NCBI GenBank assembly: GCA_964631325.1
Contig: CAZVWJ010000034.1
Coordinates: forward strand, 1 to 27,257
Length of the DNA: 27,257 bases
DNA from: CAZVWJ01 sp964631325
GTDB lineage: Bacteria; T1Sed10-126
Reading direction: 5' to 3'
The notes beneath the pieces are model-generated. The model was not told the DNA's origin and made no database searches. It saw only the letters and a list, made by a program, of their open reading frames with translations. Made by a program: the position numbers and the translations under genes. Positions 1-9,151 of the stretch are shown one piece after another (the first letter of the stretch is position 1; every line of letters starts with the position of its first letter).

Positions 1-125
1 TAGAGAGAGCTTCTGATAAGGAACAATCTGTAACCAGAACCCTGGGAGAGTACACATAAACTCTGTTAATTAGCGCCTGGATTTGTTTAACGGAGTTTTT
101 CTGTGCATTGTTTACGTTAAAATTA

Positions 126-131
126 TATAAT
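126..131 (+). promoter_or_regulatory. Possible -10 box upstream of prfB
   Basis: A perfect TATAAT lies 40 bases upstream of the prfB GTG start in an AT-rich stretch. No good TTGACA-like -35 box is seen 16-18 bases further upstream, so this is a weak call based on one hexamer. Nothing identifiable is seen in bases 1-125, which should hold the end of an upstream gene or its spacer. Confidence 0.3.
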
Positions 132-171
132 TTGTAAAGTACCTAAAAGCGTAGAAAGTAGGGGATTTGCA

Positions 172-1285
172 GTGAATACGGAAGATTACAGAACTAAGCT
201 TCAGGAACTGCGGGAAGAACTGCTTGAACTGGGTGACTATCTTTGACCTGTCTGAATTGAAAGAGACCCGTGATGAACTTCAGGGTCAGATGAGTCGGCC
301 CGGATTCTGGGATAACCAGGAACAAGCCCGTGAAGTGTCTCAGCGCTTAAGCCGGGTTGAAGATAAACTGGAAAATTTCCAGGACCTCAAGCAGTCCATC
401 GCTGATTTAGAAGCGATGGTAGAACTTGCCGAGGAAGAAGGTTCCGGGGAGTTCACGGATGAAATTGAAGCCGGTTTAGAAACTGCGCAAAAACAGGTTG
501 CTGATTTACGGTGGCAGCACTTTCTATCTGGCCCGTATGATAATCGTTCGGCGATTTTAACTGTTAATCCCGGCGCCGGTGGAACTGAAGCCCATGACTG
601 GGCCGAAATGCTTTACCGGATGTATACGCGCTGGTGTGAAGAACAGGAAATCGATTTTGATATTTTAAATTTGACTGAAGGAGAAGAAGCCGGGCTCAAG
701 AACGCCACCCTTTTTGTGGATGATGAATTTGCTTACGGCCGACTCAAGAGTGAATCCGGAGTTCATCGGCTGGTCAGGATTTCACCTTTTGATTCGAGTA
801 GCCGCAGACATACTTCTTTTGCCGCTGTCCAGGTTATGCCGGAACTGAAAGAAATCGATGAAGTAGACCTTGATGAAAATGAGCTGGAGGTGGATACCTT
901 TCGTTCCAGTGGTCCCGGTGGTCAGCATGCTAATATGACCGATAGTGCTGTCAGGATTACCCATAAACCAACAGGGATTGTGGCCAAGTGTGAAAATGAA
1001 AGAAGTCAGCATAAAAATCGGGCCACCGCAATGAAAATCTTAAAATCTCGTCTGCTGGAACATAAAATTGAAGAACAAAAAGAGGACATCCAGGAAATCA
1101 AAGGGCCTGAAAAATCAATAGAGTGGGGAAGCCAGATACGTTCTTACGTGAATCACCCTTATCAGCAGGTGAAAGATCACCGCACTGATCATGAGGTTAA
1201 TTCATTTGAAAAAGTTTTAGACGGTGAAATCAGTGAGTTCATTGAAGCCTATCTCGCATCGGATGTGAATCAACCATCAAATTAA
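172..1285 (+). CDS. prfB: Peptide chain release factor 2 (programmed +1 frameshift)
   Basis: RF2 recognises UGA and UAA stop codons in the ribosomal A site and triggers peptide release. The gene is in two frames. The first 24 codons run from GTG at 172 to CTT at 241-243 and meet an in-frame TGA at 244. Translation must slip one base to continue with GAC at 245, giving about 370 residues, the usual RF2 length. The slip site CTT-TGA-C with GGGTGA just upstream matches the classic RF2 autoregulatory frameshift: low RF2 leaves the TGA undecoded and favours slipping. After the shift the sequence shows the RF2 tripeptide SPF (about residues 204-206) and the catalytic GGQ (about 249-251, in SGPGGQHAN). 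GGGG at 161-164 is a possible ribosome site. A caller that ignores the shift would start at 224 and lose the true N-terminus. Confidence 0.97.
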
Positions 1286-1344
1286 CAAGTTCTATTCGTT
1301 TTGCTGTTCTCGGGTTTTTAATATTCTTTTCTGCCCTCTTTATT

Positions 1345-2718
1345 GTGCATCGGGTGGCAGTAGAAACTTATGGGAGAAAAGTTCCCCTCAGTAAACGGGA
1401 TTCCCGTAATTTGGTTAGCTTGAAAAAATTATCTTCGCTTGAGCGAGACAACCGGGTAAGCTTGTACACCGGCAGGGAAATTTTGGACCTTTACCGGGCT
1501 CAGCTTCCTATTAATCCCTATGTTTTTACCCAGCTTAAGAAACTTACCTTTGATTCGGAAAAAACTTACTTAATTACCCGGCAACGTGAAGTCTTTCAAA
1601 TTTTGAAAAATTCCCTGCCGGGAGTCCGGGTCTATCGGGACCGGCGCGGTCACCGATTTGACGGTAATTGGTATCCCGATGCTTTCATCCTTACCAGCAG
1701 TATGAGTCCGGGGGAACTACGGGAAAAATCAGTTGCCGAATTGAATTTTCCGGAAGATGGTAGTTCCAAAAAATGTTATCTTTTGCTGGAAAATGACCAC
1801 CAGCTTGAGCTTTTTATTTCCGGTCCGCCTCCGGAAAAGGAGATTAATGTTATTTTACCCTCCCCGGAAAGTTCTTTTCCGGAAAGATTTTTTAATAAAC
1901 TTGGTGAAATCCTTCGGCTTGAACGTGAGGTTCAGATTGTAAAAGCAGGAGATTTATTGAAGGAAGCCCAATTATTTTTAACTGAGCTTGATCTGCCGGC
2001 TGACCTCTACCGGGGCAAGTTTGAAAAGATGAGCCCTTACTTCTATGTTACAGGACTTGTGGTTCTCGGCTTGTTTGCTGTGTTCCTGGGAGCCTACCAC
2101 GATGAACAAATGGTCATCTGGCTTGTCTGGGGCGTGTTAATTTTGCTTTCCGCTCCCTTTTATCAACTCCATAAGTTTTCCGCCGGGCTTTTGGCGGCCG
2201 GATTTCTCAGGATTGGCTGGAAGCGGAAGAGCCGTTCTTTAATCTGGTATTTTTTGACAGGAATTATTACTTTTGGCTTAATCTATACCTCCTACTTGTT
2301 ACTGCCGATGGCGAACAGTTGGACCTTCTGGCCGGGTTTTGCAGTCGGAGCCCTGTTACTCACATCTCTTCCGGCGGGCTGGCGTAAGAGAAGCCTTCGT
2401 TTTGAGGAAATAGCTTATTTTATACTGCTCCTTCTCATTGGCTATTTATTGCTCTATGAATCGTCAGAATATGCTGAATTACTTTTAAAATTTAAGGCGG
2501 GTCTGCTTATCTTTCTGCCCCTTACCGGGTGGTTTTTTCCCCGCTGGGGTTATAAACGCTCATTTTTAAAATTATTTGGAATGGTGGGCTGGCTCTTTCT
2601 CTTTTTAAATGGTGCTGGCTTAATTTATCTTTTCATTTATACGGCTGGATTGGTTGTCTGGGAGCTGGATCAGATTTATCTTGATCCCAAAATTATAAGT
2701 CAAAAATACTCCGAATGA
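1345..2718 (+). CDS. Polytopic membrane protein, DUF5693-like
   Basis: Function unknown. The first half is soluble and exported in appearance, with a pattern (LKKLSSLERDNRVSLYTGREILDL, then a YLITRQREVFQIL segment) that resembles the N-terminal domain of the DUF5693 family of Firmicute membrane proteins. From about residue 232 there are roughly eight hydrophobic segments separated by short basic loops. It is shorter than usual DUF5693 members, so the assignment is tentative. The coordinates use the first standard start, GTG 1345, which has no Shine-Dalgarno site. The same frame is open back to 1246 and encodes a good membrane anchor (SIRFAVLGFLIFFSALFIV, 1288-1344) directly before it, so the real start is probably upstream at an ATC or ATT codon. 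The stop overlaps the ATG of the next gene (ATGA), implying translational coupling to the transglycosylase genes. Confidence 0.7.
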   Translation: MHRVAVETYGRKVPLSKRDSRNLVSLKKLSSLERDNRVSLYTGREILDLYRAQLPINPYVFTQLKKLTFDSEKTYLITRQREVFQILKNSLPGVRVYRDRRGHRFDGNWYPDAFILTSSMSPGELREKSVAELNFPEDGSSKKCYLLLENDHQLELFISGPPPEKEINVILPSPESSFPERFFNKLGEILRLEREVQIVKAGDLLKEAQLFLTELDLPADLYRGKFEKMSPYFYVTGLVVLGLFAVFLGAYHDEQMVIWLVWGVLILLSAPFYQLHKFSAGLLAAGFLRIGWKRKSRSLIWYFLTGIITFGLIYTSYLLLPMANSWTFWPGFAVGALLLTSLPAGWRKRSLRFEEIAYFILLLLIGYLLLYESSEYAELLLKFKAGLLIFLPLTGWFFPRWGYKRSFLKLFGMVGWLFLFLNGAGLIYLFIYTAGLVVWELDQIYLDPKIISQKYSE

Positions 2719-3368
2719 GTCATAAATTAGAATTGAAAAAAATTGTCATAATTTTTCTTGCGATATTTTTAGTCTCCGTTTCGCCGGTTCGTGCGGCAAT
2801 TTACCTGAAAAAATCGAGCCAGGGAAAAATTAAACTTACCGATGACCCGGAAGAAAATACTGAAGAGTATAAATTGATTGTTCGCTCGGCTCTGCCGGAA
2901 AAAGTTGAACTCCCCCCGGTAAAAAAATTGGAAGAAATTATTAAATCTTCAGCCGAAAAGTTTTCACTTCCCCGGTCACTTATATATGCTGTGATGAGAA
3001 TAGAATCAGACGGCAAAAAAAAAGCAAAAAGTGAGGCCGGAGCCCGGGGCCTGATGCAATTAATGCCGGAAACTGCCCGGGCTATGGGAGTGGAAAATAT
3101 TTACGATCCGCGGGAAAATATTTTTGGGGGGAGCCGTTATCTTAAGAAAATGTTAAGTCGCTATAAGGGGGATTTGAAATTGGCACTGGCAGCTTACAAT
3201 GCCGGACCAGGTGCTGTTGATAAGCATGACGGAATACCCCCATTTAAAGAGACTAAAGTTTTTGTTAAAAAAACCAGGCGGGCGTTTAAAAAATTCAGGG
3301 ATAAATCTGATATAATCTATACCTATCGGGATGAACGGGGCATTATCCACGTTACTAATATTCATTGA
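2715..3368 (+). CDS. Secreted lytic transglycosylase (SLT fold, active-site residues present)
   Basis: A 217-residue exported peptidoglycan lytic transglycosylase, predicted to cleave the MurNAc-GlcNAc bond. Residues 1-28 form a signal peptide (basic N-end, hydrophobic VIIFLAIFLVSVS, then VRAA). Residues 80-190 are the Slt domain: catalytic glutamate E97 in MRIES, then GARGLMQLMPETA, then LALAAYNAGPGAV. Short segments on each side, IYLKKSSQGKIKLTD and IIYTYRDERGIIHVTN, resemble the DUF4124-type strand pattern often attached to such enzymes. The ATG overlaps the stop of the membrane protein upstream (2715-2718), and its own stop abuts the next, paralogous gene, so the three are probably co-translated. 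Confidence 0.9.
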   Translation: MSHKLELKKIVIIFLAIFLVSVSPVRAAIYLKKSSQGKIKLTDDPEENTEEYKLIVRSALPEKVELPPVKKLEEIIKSSAEKFSLPRSLIYAVMRIESDGKKKAKSEAGARGLMQLMPETARAMGVENIYDPRENIFGGSRYLKKMLSRYKGDLKLALAAYNAGPGAVDKHDGIPPFKETKVFVKKTRRAFKKFRDKSDIIYTYRDERGIIHVTNIH

Positions 3369-3370
3369 CG

Positions 3371-3985
3371 GTGATTATTTTGCATAAAAATAAATTGATA
3401 ATTGTTGGGTTGATGCTGGGTCTGTTGGCGTTTTCACTTCCGGTTCAGGCCAGTATTTATCTGAAGGTCGAAGATACAGGTGTATTTGAGCTGACTAACA
3501 GTCCGTCCAGTAAATCATATACTCTTATCCTGGAATCCGGCTCAAAGAGCAAAATACCTGAGCCTGATGAAGTGAAGAAAGCAGTTGAACTGGCCTCTAA
3601 TCGCTATCACCTGCCAGAGTCGATAATTTATGCAATGATTCGTGGCAATAATACTCGCTCGGGCGGGCTGATGGGCTTGCCTGATGTCGTTCGAAAAAAG
3701 ATGAGTGATACTCAAATCCAGGATCCCTTTGTCAACATTGATACTGGTACAAATCGTCTGTATGAAATGCTCGGTGAGTTCGAAGGTAATTTAACTCTTG
3801 CCCTGGCTGCTTACCGGGGCGGCGTAAAAAAAGTTAGAAAAGTTCAGGGTATTCCCCCCTACCGGGAAATCCGGAAATTTGTTTCCGATGTCCGGGAATC
3901 TTTTCAGAGTTTTGAAAAACGTTCTGAGGTTATTTATACCTATAAAGATGAACACGGAAATATAACACTTGTAAATATTCATTGA
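3371..3985 (+). CDS. Degenerate lytic-transglycosylase paralogue (probable pseudoenzyme)
   Basis: This protein of about 204 residues has the same layout as its upstream neighbour: signal peptide ending near PVQA, an IYLKVEDTGVFELTN segment, an SLT-like core and a C-terminal IYTYKDEHGNITLVNIH. The key residues are gone. The neighbour's MRIESDG is MIRGNNT here, so the catalytic Glu is replaced by Asn. The sequence between it and GLM is about six residues shorter, and AAYNAGPGAV has become AAYRGGVKKV. The reading frame is intact and the fold-supporting pattern is kept, so it looks like a retained non-catalytic homologue, perhaps a glycan-binding or regulatory partner, rather than a decaying gene. 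The start is uncertain: TTG 3365 overlaps the previous stop, and GTG 3371 and TTG 3380 are alternatives; none has a strong ribosome site. Confidence 0.85.
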   Translation: MIILHKNKLIIVGLMLGLLAFSLPVQASIYLKVEDTGVFELTNSPSSKSYTLILESGSKSKIPEPDEVKKAVELASNRYHLPESIIYAMIRGNNTRSGGLMGLPDVVRKKMSDTQIQDPFVNIDTGTNRLYEMLGEFEGNLTLALAAYRGGVKKVRKVQGIPPYREIRKFVSDVRESFQSFEKRSEVIYTYKDEHGNITLVNIH

Positions 3986-4107
3986 TTTGCTTTTTCGTAA
4001 AATAGATTGGTTTCTTACCTTATCAACCGCTGTTCTACCCTGGCATAATCCAGTTAATTTTTATCTGCAATTATTAGTGAAATTTGAATTATATGGAGTT
4101 GATTGAA

Positions 4108-6546
4108 GTGGCTGACTACGATTATCAAGAAATTGAAGCTAAATGGCAGGATAAATGGTCTGAGTCAGGTGAGTTTGAAGTTGAAGACCAGGCAAAAATG
4201 CCTTTTTATGTGCTCTCGATGTATCCTTATCCCTCCGGCAGTATTCACATGGGCCATGTCCGTAATTATACGATTGGTGACGCTATTGCCCGGTTTTATC
4301 GGAAGCAGGGCTACCGGGTGCTTCAGCCCATGGGCTGGGATGCTTTTGGCCTGCCGGCTGAGAATGCCGCAATAGAGCGGGAGGTGGATCCCGGCGAATG
4401 GACCCGGGAGAATATCGCTGAAATGAAAGAACAGTTGAATTCGCTCGGGTTTTCCTATAGCTGGGAACGGGAGATCTCTACCTGTGAACCGGATTATTAC
4501 CGCTGGAATCAGCAGATTTTTCTAAAAATGTTTGCCGAAGATCTTGCCTACCGCGACACGACTACTGTTAATTGGTGCCCGGAATGTGAGACGGTTCTGG
4601 CTAACGAACAGGTCCATGATGACCAGTGCTGGCGCTGTGATTCGCTGGTTGAGGAAAAGAAACAGGAGGGCTGGTTCCTGCGGATAACTGATTATGCCCG
4701 GGAATTGCTCGAGGGCATGGATCAGCTTACCGGCTGGCCCGAGCGGGTGCTCGAGATGCAGCGCAACTGGATTGGTCGCTCTGACGGGGCCGCGATTGAA
4801 TTTGAGCTCTGTGATTTGGCGGAAACTCTCGAAGTATTTACCACCCGCGCCGATACCCTTTACGGGGCCACTTACATGGCCCTTTCCCCCCAGCACGAAT
4901 TGGCCGACCAGCTGGCTGTCGGGACAGAGCAGGAATCTGAAGTGGAATCATTTTTTGAAAAACTGGATTCCGGGGCGGAAACAGCCACTACCGACGGAGT
5001 TTTTACCGGCCGCTATGCAATAAATCCGATCAACGGGGAGAAAATTCCCGTGTATCTGGCCGACTACGTGCTAATGGAATACGGCACCGGGGCAATTATG
5101 GCGGTGCCCGCCCACGACGAGCGTGACTTTGAGTTTGCTCGCCACCATGAGATTGAAATTAGACCGGTTGTAGAACCGGCCGGAGAAAGCCTGGAAAAGC
5201 CGCTGGCCGGGGCGGTTACCGAGGAGGGCCAGTTGATAAATTCCGGCGAGCATACCGGGCTTGCTTCCGATGAGGCCCGCCGGGAGATCGCCGCCTGGCT
5301 GGAGAAAAACGACTGTGGCGAAGCGACTGTTTCCTACCGTCTGCGTGATTGGGGGATAAGCAGACAGCGTTACTGGGGCACGCCAATTCCCGTCGTCTAC
5401 TGTGATCAATGCGGGGTGGTTCCGGTACCCGAAGAACAATTGCCGGTGGAATTGCCCGAGGACGTGGAATTCACGCGCTCGGCTAATATCCTTCAGTCCA
5501 GTGATGATTTTGTGGAAACTTCCTGCCCTGACTGTGGCGCGCCCGCCCGTCGCGAGACTGACACTATGGACACCTTTGTGGACAGTTCCTGGTATTACGC
5601 TCGCTACTGTTCACCGGCCGAGGACAGCCAACCTTTTGCGCCGGAAGTGGCCAACCACTGGATTCCCGTGGACCAGTATATTGGTGGCATCGAACACGCC
5701 TGTATGCACTTGCTTTATTCGCGGTTTTTCCACAAGGCGATGCGTGATTTTGGCTGGCTGGACAGCGACGAACCGTTTGCCAATCTGCTCACCCAGGGTA
5801 TGGTTCTGCTCGACGGTGAAAAAATGAGTAAAAGTAAAGGCAATGTAGTTGATCCCGGGGAAATGCAGGATAAATACGGGGCTGACACAGTAAGACTGTT
5901 TACGTTGTTTGCCGCGCCCCCCGAGAAGGACCTCGACTGGGACGAATCCGGCGTCCAGGGTGCACACCGTTTTCTTAACCGGCTCTGGGAATTTGCCCAC
6001 AGCCACCAGAGTGAGCTTTCCGGTGGTGGCCGCGAACCGGAGGAAGCAGACCTTGAGTCCGAGGCCGAAAAAGAGCTGTTTAGAAAAACTCACTCTACGA
6101 TCGGTGCTGTAACTGAGGATATTGAAGCTGATTACCAATTTAATACTGCGATTGCCGCCTGTATGGAGCTGTTCAATACACTTCGCGACACTTATTCCCC
6201 GCAAAACATGGTCGTTTCCTGGACTTACTCCGTCCTCCTCGAACTGCTTTATCCGATCGCCCCCCATCTCTGCAACGAACTCGGAGAGCGCCTTGAATAC
6301 GGTCGCCTGCCCGGGGCCGCAGGTTGGCCCGAGTGGTCCGAGGAAGCCGCCACGGCCGACCAGATCGAAATGGCCATCCAGGTCAACGGCCAGGTTCGCG
6401 ACCGTATGATGGTTCCCGTAGACGCCCCGGAAGAGGAGCTAAAACAGAAAGCCCTGAAGCAGGAACGGATCAAGGACTACACCGAGGACAAGGAACCAAA
6501 AAAGATAATCGTGGTCCCCAACCAGCTCGTCAACGTGGTCGTCTAG
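4108..6546 (+). CDS. leuS: Leucyl-tRNA synthetase
   Basis: Charges tRNA-Leu with leucine using ATP, in the cytoplasm. About 812 residues, normal for bacterial LeuRS. Class I signatures are HMGH at about residues 47-50 (in PYPSGSIHMGHVRNY) and KMSKS at 572-576. A zinc knuckle (CPEC and CWRC) lies between 4579 and 4641. The CP1 editing domain shows TTRADTLYG and GTGAIMAVPAHDERD. The C-terminal tRNA-binding part ends in IIVVPNQLVNVVV. GTG 4108 is chosen because GGAG at 4095-4098 is nine bases upstream and the protein then begins DYDYQEIEAKWQ, as family members do; ATG 4093 and TTG 4084 are alternatives. The protein is rich in Asp and Glu, and the 3' third uses clearly more C-ending codons than the genes that follow. 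No T-box leader fits into the 98-122 bases upstream. Confidence 0.97.
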   Translation: MADYDYQEIEAKWQDKWSESGEFEVEDQAKMPFYVLSMYPYPSGSIHMGHVRNYTIGDAIARFYRKQGYRVLQPMGWDAFGLPAENAAIEREVDPGEWTRENIAEMKEQLNSLGFSYSWEREISTCEPDYYRWNQQIFLKMFAEDLAYRDTTTVNWCPECETVLANEQVHDDQCWRCDSLVEEKKQEGWFLRITDYARELLEGMDQLTGWPERVLEMQRNWIGRSDGAAIEFELCDLAETLEVFTTRADTLYGATYMALSPQHELADQLAVGTEQESEVESFFEKLDSGAETATTDGVFTGRYAINPINGEKIPVYLADYVLMEYGTGAIMAVPAHDERDFEFARHHEIEIRPVVEPAGESLEKPLAGAVTEEGQLINSGEHTGLASDEARREIAAWLEKNDCGEATVSYRLRDWGISRQRYWGTPIPVVYCDQCGVVPVPEEQLPVELPEDVEFTRSANILQSSDDFVETSCPDCGAPARRETDTMDTFVDSSWYYARYCSPAEDSQPFAPEVANHWIPVDQYIGGIEHACMHLLYSRFFHKAMRDFGWLDSDEPFANLLTQGMVLLDGEKMSKSKGNVVDPGEMQDKYGADTVRLFTLFAAPPEKDLDWDESGVQGAHRFLNRLWEFAHSHQSELSGGGREPEEADLESEAEKELFRKTHSTIGAVTEDIEADYQFNTAIAACMELFNTLRDTYSPQNMVVSWTYSVLLELLYPIAPHLCNELGERLEYGRLPGAAGWPEWSEEAATADQIEMAIQVNGQVRDRMMVPVDAPEEELKQKALKQERIKDYTEDKEPKKIIVVPNQLVNVVV

Positions 6547-6569
6547 AATCAGTTTACCGGAGTATGGCG

Positions 6570-9122
6570 ATGAATAAAAATATTGGATATTTCTTTTTGT
6601 GCATAGTTTTTTTGGTGGTTGCTGGCTGTGCCTCCCGGAATGAAGTCTCTCAGAAACAGATAACTCCTGCTCTGGGTGATTTGCCCGTAAATACGATACT
6701 CTGGGGTAAAGGGCAGCCCAGGATAAAAAAGCAAGATAATTTTTTGTTACACCAATTAGAGATATCCGAGGGTGAATTAAGAAGTCTTGCCTTTTCTGCC
6801 GACAATCGATATTTAATTACTGGAACTCAAGACAGATCTCATCTCAAGTTAACCCCAGTTCGTGTCTGGAATGTAAAAACTGGAGAATTAGCTAATACAT
6901 TTCGAGGCCGGGGAAAAGGGATTTTTGCTCTTGCGACAGCTCCGGCCCGGGATATTGTGGCGACGGCCGGGCTTGATTGTGTTATTTGGATCTGGAATTT
7001 TAAAACAGGAAAGATTTTGCGTAAAATCAAAGTTCCGCGTGCCCAGAATATTCGTTCGCTGGAATTTTCGCCTTCCGGTGATAAGATAGCCTGTGGTACT
7101 TATGGAAAGTCTGATAAGCCTAATCAGGTAAACGCTCATTACGTCTGGGAAATCGAAAGCAAAAAAATAATTCATTCCGATACTTCTTATCCACATGGTA
7201 TTGAAGATCTAGATTTTTCTCCCACCGGTAGAATATTGGCTGCTGCGCACAGGGGAGGGGATCAATTAGAACTGTGGGATATACGGAATGATGAATTATT
7301 ACCATTTCAATCTTTTGCTCTGGGTGGAGTTGATTCGGCCCATTTCTTTCCAGATGGTCGTCATCTTTTAATTTGTCCGGATGATGTCAATAATTCAGCT
7401 TATATCTACGATTATTTGGATCATTACGTGGTTAAGGGGGATTTAGGAAAATCTGGTTATGCTGAATTATCAGATGACGGACAAAAAATAATTATTTTTA
7501 ATTCCACTCCCCCTTCTGTTAAACCGGGTGGAAGAACCTATAAAGTTATTTCGGCAAAAACGGGCGATGTTTTTTACCGGTTTACGGAAGATACCTTTAC
7601 TTATGAGATGGTTATGTCTCCGAATGGTAAAAAACTGGCTACTGCTTTAATTGGTGGTAAGGTAAAAATTAGAAAAATCCCTCCCGTTAAAAAAGGGTTT
7701 CCTCTTGTTGAACAACTAACAGTTCAAAAATTATCTGAACTGCTTGAAGGGACCAGGCTTCAAGAACTTAAAGATCAGCGGGTAAAACTTGAAACTATGG
7801 TTTTCCCGGCGTTTAGAAAACTTTTTTATCAAAATTTTGGTCGTCCCGTTATTGGGAATATTAGCTATAATTTAACCGAAAATAGCTACAGTTTAGATAT
7901 AACTTCAAGTTCCTCCCGGGCTGGCAAATTCAAGAAAACCCTGGCTTTGAAAAAATCCCATGGAACAGCCCGTGAGGTTAAAGAATTTAAGAAAAAGTTA
8001 CAGAATTCAACTCCTACTGTTAACTTTAAATTTAATCCCAGTTCCTTGGATTTGTATTGGGATTCAGCCCGGGTAACTGTGAACGGAAAGACATATTCCT
8101 TTGATTTGATTTCAGACTCGGAAAATGCTTTGGTTCACAAGCTTAAACTGCAAGAACAAAAAAAAGACTTCAAGCTAGAGAATACAGAGATTTCTCGGCT
8201 TCAACAGGAACTGGTAGAAAAGCGCAAACAACTGGAGAAATCCGTTAAAAAACAAGCAAAGAAAAATAAATTACGAGAGCAGATCCAAAATATAGAGGCA
8301 AGACTGACGCAATCGAATGATAATGGTAAAACAGAACTGAAGAAATTTAATAATCAGTTATGGGACAAATTACACCGGTCCAAAGCGAGTGACACTTCTT
8401 CGAATTTATACTTTTTTGCAGTGGGGATAGAGGATTATCTGCAGGCTCCCGACGTAGACTATTCAGCCCGTACAGCTAGACTTTTTGGCGAAGCGGCTCA
8501 CAAAATTTTGGGTGTTCCCCAAGCTAATATTAATATTTTAACGGGCCCAAAAACAACCGGGAGTGCAATTAAAGGCTACCTTGATATTATGTTAAACAGG
8601 ATAAAAGAAGGAGACGTTCTTTATTTTTACTATGCCGGACACGGAGTCCCGGCCAGAGATAAACCCCGTTCTTATATTTTGCCCCGGGATGCGGTAGTTG
8701 GTTCTTATGAGGACAAATCATTTTCACTTCGCGCCCTTTACAGGAGACTTTCACAATCAAAAGCCAGCCGAATTTACGCTTTTATGGATGCTTGTTTTTC
8801 TGGCCGGGCCTCAGCAGATGAACTTATTTTTGATCAGGTGGCTCCGGCCGGGCGGACAACCAAAAAAGGTGGTCTACCTGAAACTATTCCGTCAAAATTG
8901 ACAGTATTTACCGCCGGAAAGAATGATCAGTTTGCAAATGCTCTGTCTCCAAAGGGGCTGAGATTATTTGGTTATTACTTGGTGAAGGGGTTGGTCAATG
9001 AAAAAGCGGGCTCTGGTTTCTTTCATTATGTTAAGGAAAAAGTTGATGAAGCTTCCCGCCGGAAGGGGCCGACTTATAACCAGCTTCCGCAATTATATGG
9101 ACATAAAAAATTTAATTACTGA
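6570..9122 (+). CDS. WD40-caspase lipoprotein (orthocaspase)
   Basis: An 850-residue predicted lipoprotein with a caspase-type protease domain. Residues 1-20 form a lipoprotein signal (hydrophobic run, lipobox VAGC, Cys20). Residues about 60-400 carry WD40-like propeller repeats (LAFSADNRYLITG, VRVWNVKTGEL, LEFSPSGDKIACG, LDFSPTGRILAA). Residues about 525-600 are a charged coiled coil. From about 614 to the end is a peptidase C14-like domain with catalytic His691 in YYAGHG and Cys742 in MDACFSG. The Asp two before the Cys is the residue that in metacaspases and orthocaspases forms a pocket for basic P1 residues. GGAG at 6559-6562 fits ATG 6570 (seven-base gap) and not ATG 6564. The gene begins 23 bases after leuS and ends 29 bases before the propeller gene, so the three may share a transcript. 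Substrate unknown. Confidence 0.9.
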   Translation: MNKNIGYFFLCIVFLVVAGCASRNEVSQKQITPALGDLPVNTILWGKGQPRIKKQDNFLLHQLEISEGELRSLAFSADNRYLITGTQDRSHLKLTPVRVWNVKTGELANTFRGRGKGIFALATAPARDIVATAGLDCVIWIWNFKTGKILRKIKVPRAQNIRSLEFSPSGDKIACGTYGKSDKPNQVNAHYVWEIESKKIIHSDTSYPHGIEDLDFSPTGRILAAAHRGGDQLELWDIRNDELLPFQSFALGGVDSAHFFPDGRHLLICPDDVNNSAYIYDYLDHYVVKGDLGKSGYAELSDDGQKIIIFNSTPPSVKPGGRTYKVISAKTGDVFYRFTEDTFTYEMVMSPNGKKLATALIGGKVKIRKIPPVKKGFPLVEQLTVQKLSELLEGTRLQELKDQRVKLETMVFPAFRKLFYQNFGRPVIGNISYNLTENSYSLDITSSSSRAGKFKKTLALKKSHGTAREVKEFKKKLQNSTPTVNFKFNPSSLDLYWDSARVTVNGKTYSFDLISDSENALVHKLKLQEQKKDFKLENTEISRLQQELVEKRKQLEKSVKKQAKKNKLREQIQNIEARLTQSNDNGKTELKKFNNQLWDKLHRSKASDTSSNLYFFAVGIEDYLQAPDVDYSARTARLFGEAAHKILGVPQANINILTGPKTTGSAIKGYLDIMLNRIKEGDVLYFYYAGHGVPARDKPRSYILPRDAVVGSYEDKSFSLRALYRRLSQSKASRIYAFMDACFSGRASADELIFDQVAPAGRTTKKGGLPETIPSKLTVFTAGKNDQFANALSPKGLRLFGYYLVKGLVNEKAGSGFFHYVKEKVDEASRRKGPTYNQLPQLYGHKKFNY

Positions 9123-9151
9123 TAATTTTAATTGTGTTGGGGTCTCTTTTA

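Noticed and set aside
3986..4107. T-box leader upstream of leuS
   Set aside because: The spacer is too short for a standard T-box and lacks the AGGGUGGNACCGCG core and a terminator/antiterminator pair.
5611..6267. 218-codon open frame on the minus strand inside leuS
   Set aside because: Antisense to the conserved catalytic half of leuS. It arises from the GC-rich codon pattern, and its translation has no recognisable domain or ribosome site.
6324..6569. Upstream extension of the caspase gene into leuS
   Set aside because: The extra residues are an out-of-frame reading of the leuS 3' end. The ribosome site and lipoprotein signal fix the start at 6570.
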